A stretch of 64,000 bases of DNA from positions 2,604,001-2,668,000 of the forward strand of contig NZ_CAAHFG010000001.1 in assembly GCF_900890425.1 (NCBI RefSeq). The letters run 5' to 3'. The stretch is from Pontiella desulfatans (GTDB lineage: Bacteria; Verrucomicrobiota; Kiritimatiellia; Kiritimatiellales; Pontiellaceae). This document shows, piece by piece, positions 50,373-57,838 of the stretch; within the stretch, counting starts at the first letter, position 1; every line of letters starts with the position of its first letter. The position numbers and the translations under genes are program-made. Below the pieces are notes generated by a model. The model had not been told where the DNA came from, searched no databases, and saw only the letters and a list, made by a program, of their open reading frames with translations.

Positions 50373-52787
50373 TTATTGTTCCAATGGTTGGAAACCACCG
50401 AGATTGATTTCGCCGCCCTCTTCACGAATCTTCTGGGGGCCAATGCTCGACGTCACATTCGTGAAATCGATGGCACCGCTGTTGCTCGTGTGCAGCACGA
50501 GTCGACCTAAATCAACATTCGTCCCCGTTGCCACCGCATTGTTCCGGACATGGAACTCACCGGTGGAGCCATCATCCACCCAGTCCAGCGGACGGGCCAG
50601 GCGCACGTCCTGAAGTTGAAGCTTTGCCTCGTTATGAAGATCGAGCGTGGTGCAGGTGACGGTCATATCCTGCATCTTCACGTTACCGGCCCACTGCATG
50701 TGCTCGCCGATCACCGCGGGCCCCTTGATGTGCGCGTCGGTTTTCTCGCCCGTAAAATAGGTGCCCCACTGGTAGGCCCAGGGATAAAACTGATCGCCGC
50801 GCTTAATCGTCAGGTTGGCGATCTTCAGCGGTTGCTTGAAATCGAAGCCGAGCTGCACATCGCCGGCAATGTTGTGGCCGAGCAGGTGCGGCAGAAAGTT
50901 CGGGCAGTCGTTGAGCGTCACGACGCATTCGGGTTTGCCCGGCTCGATGCGGCGGAAAAAGACGAACCATTGGCTGGGCACGAGATGGTTGTTCAGCTCC
51001 AGCGAATAGTCGGCGGGTAGGTTGGAGGAATCGTACTTCGCCGAAAAGCGACGGTTGACCGGGAGATCGAGCGCGTATTCCCCGCCCTTCAGGCAGTAGA
51101 GCGCAAGGCCCACCACAAACTGGCTGTCCGTCAACACCACATCGGCCTTTCCCGAAACAATCACGCTGTCCGGACTCGGCCCCTGCCGCAAACGCGTTGC
51201 ACGGAATTTACCAACGGTTTCCTGGCTGAAGGTGATGCCATAGGAATACTGAACCGTCGTATCGACCGCATCCCATTCGCCATCATTCAAATTGAAGATG
51301 GTATTCGCGTATACCCCATCATGCACACCGCCGCCGACCGTCGAGTTTCTGGTGATGAGTTTTCCGCCCTTCCAATAGATCTGACGATGCCGGGAATATT
51401 CGCCTTTGATTTCCAGAATGCAGTCGTCCAGCTCAAGCTCGCCGCCTTTTTCAAACGTCAGATTGCCGTCAACCACCAGATGTTTATTCACAAACGACTG
51501 CTGGTCGGCAATCTTCCAATCGCTGGAAACCGTGACCACCTCCCGCGGTTCCTTGAAAACAATCTTCCCGCCGTTTTCCTTTGTTTTGACTTCCGCCTTC
51601 TTTTCAAAATCCCGGAACTCGATCGTTCCGTTGCCTTCGGTTTTCACGATCAGCGAACCCAGATCGACATGGTTGGCCATGATTTTTCCTTCATCCTTGA
51701 TGATGACCTGGCCATTGCCCTGCTCGCGGCCGAGTACGGCGTGGTCGATCTCCAGCACGCCGGTGCCGTGGACATCCAGCGTGGTGCAGCCCAGGAAAAT
51801 ATCTTTGGAATTATTGCCCGCTACCTGAACTTTTCCACCCCAGAGCATCAGCTCGGCAATTTTTGCAGGGCCGGTGATTTTAGCATCGTTTTCCTTGCCG
51901 GAAAAATAGAGCCCGCCATACATGCGCAGGTTGACGGGGCCTTTGCCCTTCATCACTTTCACACTGCCCATCCGAACATCGGACGAAAGATCCGGCGAAA
52001 GACTGACCGCGCCGGTCACATTATGACCCAGCAGGCTGAGCATCAGGTTTTCGCAGCGGTCGATGGTGATCTCGCTCTTCGGGTTGTTTGGCCAAATGTT
52101 GCGCACGAAGACAAACCAATGCGGCACGGTTACGTTTTTCAGCTCGGCGCGGAACGGCTCGGCCCCGCAGAGCGTGGATTTGTCGAACGTGCGCGTCAGC
52201 GCTTCGCCGCACGGCAGATCGAGGTTCACCTTGCCGCCCTGCTCCGTATGGAGGCCAAGCGACAGCGGAAAGGTGCTGTCTTCCAGCACGATGTCGGCGC
52301 CGCCGGAAATAATGATCGAGTCCGGATTGGGGCCGGCGTTGAATCGCTTGCCGCGCAGCACGCCGCGGAAGTCGCCGTTCCAATGGAACGTGATGCCATA
52401 GGTGTTTTGCACCGTGGTATCGACGCCGTCCCAGCGACCGTCCTTCAGCGCAAAGTTGCTGGCGCGAAGCCGGTTATCCACCTTGATGCCGCCGACCGTG
52501 CAGTTGGTGGTGATGAAGGTTCCGCCGTTCCAGCGCATTTCAAACTCGCGGGAAAAGTTGCACATCACCCGCACTTCGGAGTTGGAGAGTTTCCAGACGC
52601 CGTTGGTTTCGAGCACAATGTTGCCGTGGATTTCGTAGAGCGTATCGGCGGCCTCGACCGTTTCGCCGATATGCCAATCGCCGAACACCTCGATCTTCCT
52701 GCGCCCGTCCACCAACGATTCCTTAAACTCAGGAGCCGCAAACGCGCCAAGAGCCAGACTGAATAAAACTAGAAAGCAATTTCTCAT
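50373..52787 (-). CDS. Secreted protein of unknown family with internal duplication
   Basis: I take the ATG at 52787 (MRNCFLVLFSLALGAFA, a good signal peptide); the longer frame upstream runs through a repeat. The 804-residue protein consists of two homologous halves of about 390 residues. Matching landmarks include DGRWDGVDTTVQNTYGITF and DGEWDAVDTTVQYSYGITF; GPNPDSIIISGGADIVLEDS and GPSPDSVIVSGKADVVLTDS; LLGHNVTGAV and LLGHNIAGDV; CTTLDVHG and CTTLDLHN. Short beta-strand turns throughout suggest a parallel beta-helix or similar all-beta fold. I do not recognise a catalytic signature. It sits between the GH27 gene and three sulfatases in one operon, so it is likely to bind or cleave the same glycan. 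It may be a new lyase/hydrolase or a binding protein. Confidence 0.75.
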   Translation of the reverse strand: MRNCFLVLFSLALGAFAAPEFKESLVDGRRKIEVFGDWHIGETVEAADTLYEIHGNIVLETNGVWKLSNSEVRVMCNFSREFEMRWNGGTFITTNCTVGGIKVDNRLRASNFALKDGRWDGVDTTVQNTYGITFHWNGDFRGVLRGKRFNAGPNPDSIIISGGADIVLEDSTFPLSLGLHTEQGGKVNLDLPCGEALTRTFDKSTLCGAEPFRAELKNVTVPHWFVFVRNIWPNNPKSEITIDRCENLMLSLLGHNVTGAVSLSPDLSSDVRMGSVKVMKGKGPVNLRMYGGLYFSGKENDAKITGPAKIAELMLWGGKVQVAGNNSKDIFLGCTTLDVHGTGVLEIDHAVLGREQGNGQVIIKDEGKIMANHVDLGSLIVKTEGNGTIEFRDFEKKAEVKTKENGGKIVFKEPREVVTVSSDWKIADQQSFVNKHLVVDGNLTFEKGGELELDDCILEIKGEYSRHRQIYWKGGKLITRNSTVGGGVHDGVYANTIFNLNDGEWDAVDTTVQYSYGITFSQETVGKFRATRLRQGPSPDSVIVSGKADVVLTDSQFVVGLALYCLKGGEYALDLPVNRRFSAKYDSSNLPADYSLELNNHLVPSQWFVFFRRIEPGKPECVVTLNDCPNFLPHLLGHNIAGDVQLGFDFKQPLKIANLTIKRGDQFYPWAYQWGTYFTGEKTDAHIKGPAVIGEHMQWAGNVKMQDMTVTCTTLDLHNEAKLQLQDVRLARPLDWVDDGSTGEFHVRNNAVATGTNVDLGRLVLHTSNSGAIDFTNVTSSIGPQKIREEGGEINLGGFQPLEQ

Positions 52788-52809
52788 CGGGTTAGTAATG
52801 AGCCTCGAG

Positions 52810-52856
52810 AGACGCAGGGAACTCAAAGAATTGTCCTTTGCGAACTTTGCGTTCTT
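52810..52856 (-). repeat. Palindromic dispersed repeat in front of a gene
   Basis: GACGCAGGGAACTCAAAG (52811-52828) and CTTTGCGAACTTTGCGTTC (52836-52854) form an imperfect inverted repeat of the same style as those at 47064 and 48610. It is open in the frame of the downstream gene (KNAKFAKDNSLSSLRLSRL), which creates a false N-terminal extension. Confidence 0.55.
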
Positions 52857-52872
52857 TTGTGGCCAATCTCCG

Positions 52873-54171
52873 CTATTTAGGTTCAACGCTGAAGAGTGCA
52901 CTTCCATGGGCTGGAAGTTCGACCTCAAAATGGCGCTCCGTGCATGCCGGCGTTTCCCCCGACCAAAGTTCGGTAAACTTCGCGCCGCCTTTAAAGCCGA
53001 TCTCTTCCAGCGTTACCCCAACCACATCAATGTCATCGTTAAGGTTGAACATGGCCAGGTATTTCACACCGTCATCCCCATCGGCCAGCCAGGAAACGCG
53101 GCTGACGTTGCGGGCGAGCTGGTGTCCGTTGCGGCTGTTCTGATTAACCGCCAGCACATCCTTGTTGGTCAGCAGCTCCTTGGTGAATTCGTCCATGTGG
53201 AGCAGGCAGCCGCCGAACATGAGCGGCGAACGGAAGATGCTCCACATCGTCATGAGCGTGCGTTGCTCCTCCTTGGTAAAGTCGCTCGACCGTTCCTCGC
53301 GCATCGGGCCGCACATGGAGAGGCGGCCGATCGGAATCATGTCGGCATCCGGCCAGCTGCCTTCCGGCACGCGGCCGCTCCAGGCGTTGCAAAGGTCGAA
53401 CTGCGCCTTAAGCTTCCACCACTCGTCCCAGAAATCCATCGAGATGCGCCACATGTTGGCGTGGGCGGAAAGGTGCGCGGCATGGTGGACGGGCGCGGGG
53501 CCCGGCGAGAGACTCAGCACCATCGGGCGGCCGCATTGGTCGATCGCCGTGCGGATGGCCTCGACCTCTGCGGCGTGGTACGGGCCGGGATAATCGACGA
53601 GAATGTCGTCGGCCTTGATGAAATCGACGTCCCACGAGGCATAGAGTTCGAAGAGCGAATGGTAGTATTCCTGTGCGCCGGGCTTCGCCATATCGACCCC
53701 GCCCATCTGGTTGAGCCAGGTGCACTGGCTGTTGGGATCGACGATGTCGGCGGCGGTTTCGACGGCACCTTTGATCGGCGCATTTTGGGCAACGGCCTGG
53801 TGCGGGATGCCGCGCATGATATGGATGCCGAACTTCAGCCCCTTGGCATGCACATAGTCGGCCAGCGGCTTGAAGCCCGCACCGTTTGCGGCAGAGGGAA
53901 AACGAGCAGGATGCGGGAAGAGACGGCTATATTCATCCATCTCCAGTGCCGGGGAATCGCCATCAACGTTCGGATTGGCGACCGGGCCCGGATCGGGATG
54001 CGACCAGCAGAAATCGACGACCGCGTATTGCCAGCCGCATTCCTTAAGGTTGTCGGCCATCCAGTCGACGTTGGCCTTGAATTGTTCTTCAGTGACGGAA
54101 GACCCGTAGCAGTCGAAACTGTTCCACCCCATTGGAGGCGTCTTCGTGAGTTCGTGATGTTTATATTCCAT
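52873..54171 (-). CDS. GH27-type alpha-galactosidase, probably cytoplasmic
   Basis: A 432-residue TIM-barrel enzyme. The N-terminus KTPPMGWNSFDCYGSSV is the classic GH27 start. The nucleophile is D in VDFIKADDILVD; a candidate acid/base is D in ANMWRISMDFWDEW. There is no signal peptide (MEYKHHELTK), unlike the other hydrolases in the window, so it probably acts inside the cell on imported sugar. GH27 enzymes release terminal alpha-galactose or alpha-N-acetylgalactosamine. It lies 74 bp after the symporter gene and is preceded by AGGAGA. This pairing of uptake and intracellular hydrolysis supports a galactose-containing substrate. Confidence 0.9.
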   Translation of the reverse strand: MEYKHHELTKTPPMGWNSFDCYGSSVTEEQFKANVDWMADNLKECGWQYAVVDFCWSHPDPGPVANPNVDGDSPALEMDEYSRLFPHPARFPSAANGAGFKPLADYVHAKGLKFGIHIMRGIPHQAVAQNAPIKGAVETAADIVDPNSQCTWLNQMGGVDMAKPGAQEYYHSLFELYASWDVDFIKADDILVDYPGPYHAAEVEAIRTAIDQCGRPMVLSLSPGPAPVHHAAHLSAHANMWRISMDFWDEWWKLKAQFDLCNAWSGRVPEGSWPDADMIPIGRLSMCGPMREERSSDFTKEEQRTLMTMWSIFRSPLMFGGCLLHMDEFTKELLTNKDVLAVNQNSRNGHQLARNVSRVSWLADGDDGVKYLAMFNLNDDIDVVGVTLEEIGFKGGAKFTELWSGETPACTERHFEVELPAHGSALFSVEPK

Positions 54172-54245
54172 GTTTCTTCTCCTATCGAAAGTGACGAGTG
54201 ATTCGTGACTCGTGAATTTCAGTTTCCGATTTAAAATTTCAGGTT

Positions 54246-56528
54246 TCAGCCCACCATCCCATCATCCGAGTCGTCGCGCTGGGCGGCATCGAGATCGCGG
54301 AACATTTCCTTCATGTTTTTGAGCGCGCCCGTAACGAGCCAGACGGCGCCGACAAGGACATAGGCAAAATTGATGTATGTGCTGATCTGGAAATATTTGG
54401 CCCACACGCCGTCCGGGATGCCGATCAGCCATTGGCATAGGCAGCCGATGACGAAAACGAAGAACCAGAAGATGCCCCAGCCGGTGAGGATGAAAAAGAC
54501 CAGCTTGTCGCCAAAGGTGAATTCCCGGGTGATATTGAAGAGTTGATACCAAACGTTCTCGAACTTTTCGTGTTCGGCTTCCCCTTTTTCGGAGGCGTAG
54601 TCGCCGCGATGCAACAGTTGATCGAGGTTGAATTCCGGCACCTTGGCCACCAGCGAATCGATCCAGGAAACAGCGATGAAGATGACGGCGAGAATGAGGT
54701 AGATCCAGAAGCCCATGTTCCAGCCGTCGCCTTGGAAGATGCCGTCGATTTTCTTGAGCGATTCAACGATGAAACGGTGGTAGCCGGGTTGTTTGAATTC
54801 GAAGCCTCCGCCCGAGGCCTCGGCCACGAGCAGGTCGTCGGGATCGAGGATGGAAATGGTTCCGGCTCCGGCCTTGACGGTCTGCGCATCGATCTCGGCC
54901 TTGGCGGCGCCGCCGCGGGAGGTCAGGCGCGCTTCAAGCGGAACGTCGACCACCTCGTAGGCTTCGGCACCGAAGCGCCACACGAGCGAACCACCGGTCG
55001 CCTCGCCGGGGGCGATGGTGTAGGAGCGGCTCTTGAAATAGAGCGTGTGCTCGTTCCATTTTCCGGAGCCGAAGGTGTCGCCGAGGTTGGGGATGCTGGC
55101 GTTGCGGACGAGGTCGAACGCGCCGAACGTGAGCAACAGACCGATGATGGCCGTAATCCATGCGGCGCGCATGGTGCCGCGCTTCCAGTAGAGGGCGGCG
55201 AGGAAGGGAATGTATAGGCAGCCCGCCACGCTCGCCCACACCAGCGCGAAGAACATCTGCATGTCCTGCTTTTGGTTGAATACGATGCTGAGGCCGAAAT
55301 AGAGAACGGCGACGGCCACGATGGAGATGCGCAGCAACCGCATGTGCGCCTTCGGCCCCAGGGTCTTTTTCCGGAGCGGCAGCACCACGTCCTGTGCAAA
55401 CATGCCGCCGAACTGGAGCAGGTAGGAATTGTTGGTGGAGATGAAGGTGGCCAGCGCCAGCGCGGCGAAAAGCCCTTTCACGCCGATCGGCAAAAAGTTG
55501 GCGAGCAGCACGGGCACGCGGATCTGGCGCATCACCTGATCCTCCTGCCCGGCCAGGGCGCCCGTCACGCTTTGCTGGAGGTCGGCGTATTCGGGCAGGT
55601 GCAGCAAGGCGTAGGCGAAGATCGGGACGATGAAGAGCGTGCTGTAGATGATGTGGTTGCGGACGTTGGAAAGTACGATCGACATGCGGCTCTCGTGCGG
55701 CGTCTTGGCCGAGGCGGTCGCCGCCTGGTTCCAGCCGCCCGCGGGCCAGATGAAGATCATGTAAAACGCGAGGATGAAATAAAACTTCGGGCTGTAGAGA
55801 TAGGTGCCGCCCATCTTGAAGGGATTAACCTTCGAGGCATTCTCGGGCGCCGCCGCCAACCCCTCGGTCAGCGCCGACCAGTCCAGCTTGAACAGGAGCA
55901 GCCCGAAGATCAAAGCGAAAACAATCATGGTGAACATGGCCTGCATCGAGTCGGTGACGATGACGGTGATCTGCCCGCCGATAAAGGTGAAGGCCAGCGC
56001 GAGGAAGAGCAGCATCGATACGATCAGGTAGAAGGTCGGCACATCGAATCCGAAGAGCGGAACAAATTCCGGCAGACCGAGATAGTTCACGAAAAAGCGC
56101 GTCGCGACCGTCGGGAAAATACTGAGCCCGAACAGCTGCGTGGCGAAAACAACAATGCCCGTGAAGATGCGGTAGCCTTTGCCGTAGCGCATTTCGAACA
56201 GCTGCGCCTGCGTCAGCACGCGCGTTGCGCGCCAACGGTAGACCACCCAGCCCGAAAGCGACACGGCCAGCCCGATCGGGATCGTCATCGTCATCCACCA
56301 GATGCCACCGAACCCGGCTTCATAGTAGGTCTGGAATTCCTGCACCACCTGCATCAGGCCGAGCATGCTCATGGCGTGCGCCGAGGTGAGCAGGTAGCGG
56401 TTGGCGCAGCGCCCCGCCGCCATAAAGTCGGCCACGCCGCGCATATAGGTGCGGGTGAAGAGCGCCGCTCCAGTCAGCAGCCCGAGAAATACCACGATCA
56501 ACGTCCAGTCTATCCAATGCAAGTTCAT
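54246..56528 (-). CDS. Sodium:solute symporter (SSS family) with large soluble insert
   Basis: The start at 56528 (MNLHWIDWTLIVVFLGLL) puts the first helix at the N-terminus; the longer frame starts with GTG and a basic, non-conserved stretch. The 760-residue protein has about 13-14 transmembrane helices of the LeuT-fold SSS family (ADFMAAGRCANRYLLTSAHA; FISTNNSYLLQFGGMFAQD near the sodium site). Between a helix ending near residue 475 and one starting near 605 it carries a roughly 130-residue hydrophilic, beta-rich insert (GDTFGSGKWNEHTLYFKSRS ... FEFKQPGYHRFIVESLKK). Typical SSS proteins have 450-600 residues. It likely imports the mono- or oligosaccharide released by the secreted enzymes. 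First gene of the minus-strand operon. Confidence 0.88.
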   Translation of the reverse strand: MNLHWIDWTLIVVFLGLLTGAALFTRTYMRGVADFMAAGRCANRYLLTSAHAMSMLGLMQVVQEFQTYYEAGFGGIWWMTMTIPIGLAVSLSGWVVYRWRATRVLTQAQLFEMRYGKGYRIFTGIVVFATQLFGLSIFPTVATRFFVNYLGLPEFVPLFGFDVPTFYLIVSMLLFLALAFTFIGGQITVIVTDSMQAMFTMIVFALIFGLLLFKLDWSALTEGLAAAPENASKVNPFKMGGTYLYSPKFYFILAFYMIFIWPAGGWNQAATASAKTPHESRMSIVLSNVRNHIIYSTLFIVPIFAYALLHLPEYADLQQSVTGALAGQEDQVMRQIRVPVLLANFLPIGVKGLFAALALATFISTNNSYLLQFGGMFAQDVVLPLRKKTLGPKAHMRLLRISIVAVAVLYFGLSIVFNQKQDMQMFFALVWASVAGCLYIPFLAALYWKRGTMRAAWITAIIGLLLTFGAFDLVRNASIPNLGDTFGSGKWNEHTLYFKSRSYTIAPGEATGGSLVWRFGAEAYEVVDVPLEARLTSRGGAAKAEIDAQTVKAGAGTISILDPDDLLVAEASGGGFEFKQPGYHRFIVESLKKIDGIFQGDGWNMGFWIYLILAVIFIAVSWIDSLVAKVPEFNLDQLLHRGDYASEKGEAEHEKFENVWYQLFNITREFTFGDKLVFFILTGWGIFWFFVFVIGCLCQWLIGIPDGVWAKYFQISTYINFAYVLVGAVWLVTGALKNMKEMFRDLDAAQRDDSDDGMVG

Positions 56529-56659
56529 AAGGTTCCGTATCCGGTTCGATGGTTTGAAGCTAGCCCGTCTGCGCGATTCCCGCCATCCACTGTTGCGATT
56601 AATTTTATAGATTTTGCGCAACCACTGTGGCACGGTGAAAACCCTACCAAGGAGAGGTC
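56529..56659. promoter_or_regulatory. Divergent promoter region between symporter and regulator
   Basis: These 131 bp separate divergent genes. They contain the palindrome TTGCGCAA (56614-56621) inside TTTTGCGCA and a second TTGCGA half (56593-56598). The word TTTTGCGCA recurs at 60846-60854 in the other divergent region of the right part. AGGAGAGG precedes the regulator start. The shared 24-bp element of the left part is absent. Confidence 0.45.
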
Positions 56660-57835
56660 ATGTCGAAAACCAAATTCAAGATTGCGCTGATGATCGAAAC
56701 CTCCGGCAGCTACGGCCGCGGTGTCCTGCGCGGCATTGCGCGCTATTCGCACCTGCACGGCCCGTGGTCGTTCCACGTGCTTGCGGGCCACACCAGCCAG
56801 AGCCTGCCCGACATCCATAGCTGGAAAGCCGACGGCATCATCGGCCGCATGAACACGCCGCAAATCCTAAAAGCCGTGGCGGAAAGCGGACTGCCCGCCA
56901 TCGGCCTCGACATTCCGTTCGACCAGACCGGACACGTGGGCGGCGAAAGCAGGATCAGCGAAATCCATCCCGACCCCGACGCCACGGCCGACCTGGCGGT
57001 CAACCATCTGATCGAGCGCGGCTTCAAGCAATTTGCCTTCGTGGGCGAGGGCGAGCGCGTCTGGTCGATGCGGCGCAAGCTGGCCTTTTCAAAGCGCATC
57101 GCCGAGGAAGGCCTCCCCTGCTACATCTATCCCGTCCCGAAAGCCAAGGGCGGAAAACCTTCGTGGGACAAGGAAGCGTCGTTTATGGAAACCTGGCTGA
57201 AGGAACTTCCGAAACCGATCGCGCTGATGGCCAGCAACGACGAACGCGGCCGCGAGGTGCTCGATGCCGCCATGGTGGCGGGCATCGCCGTGCCCGACGA
57301 CCTCGCAATCATCGGTGTCGACAACGACGACATCCTGTGCGAGCTGTGCGACCCGCCGCTCTCCAGCGTGGACTTCAATACAATCAAGGCCGGCTACGAG
57401 GCGGCCGAACTGATGGAAAAGCTGATTTCGGGGAAGATTAAAAAGCCCCGGACGATTCTTTCCGAACCGCTCACCGTGGTGACGCGCCGCTCCACCGATG
57501 TGTATGCCATGGAAGACCGCAAGGTGGCCCAGGCGATCGGCTTCATCCGCGACAACGCCGCCGAACCGATCCGCGTACCCGATGTGCTCAAGGCCGTACC
57601 GATCTCCCGGCGCGCACTGGAACTGCGGTTCAAGCAGGTGATGAAACACTCGATCAACGACGAAATCCTGCTCGCCCACCTGCAACGGGCCAAGGAGCTG
57701 CTGCAGTCCACCACCCTGCCCGTGGAGGAAATCGCCTACCTCGCCGGATTCAGCTCCAACAGCTACATGGGCGATGTCTTCAAGAAACGCCTCGGCACCA
57801 CCCCCGCCCGCTACCGCAAGAGTGTGCAACGATAG
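56660..57835 (+). CDS. XylR-like transcription regulator (LacI-type sensor plus AraC HTH)
   Basis: A 391-residue protein with a periplasmic-binding-protein-like sensor (about residues 8-275: ETSGSYGRGVLRGIARYSHL, NDERGREVLDAAMVAGIAVP, VDNDDILCELCDPPLSSVD) and a C-terminal AraC double HTH (about 285-388: VPISRRALELRFKQ; VEEIAYLAGFSSNSYMGDVF then KKRLGTTPARYRK). This is the architecture of the Escherichia coli xylose regulator XylR, which binds free sugar in the cytoplasm. It is divergent from the symporter operon and probably controls it. The inducing sugar is unknown; the GH27 gene suggests galactose or a related sugar. Confidence 0.93.
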   Translation: MSKTKFKIALMIETSGSYGRGVLRGIARYSHLHGPWSFHVLAGHTSQSLPDIHSWKADGIIGRMNTPQILKAVAESGLPAIGLDIPFDQTGHVGGESRISEIHPDPDATADLAVNHLIERGFKQFAFVGEGERVWSMRRKLAFSKRIAEEGLPCYIYPVPKAKGGKPSWDKEASFMETWLKELPKPIALMASNDERGREVLDAAMVAGIAVPDDLAIIGVDNDDILCELCDPPLSSVDFNTIKAGYEAAELMEKLISGKIKKPRTILSEPLTVVTRRSTDVYAMEDRKVAQAIGFIRDNAAEPIRVPDVLKAVPISRRALELRFKQVMKHSINDEILLAHLQRAKELLQSTTLPVEEIAYLAGFSSNSYMGDVFKKRLGTTPARYRKSVQR

Positions 57836-57838
57836 ATT

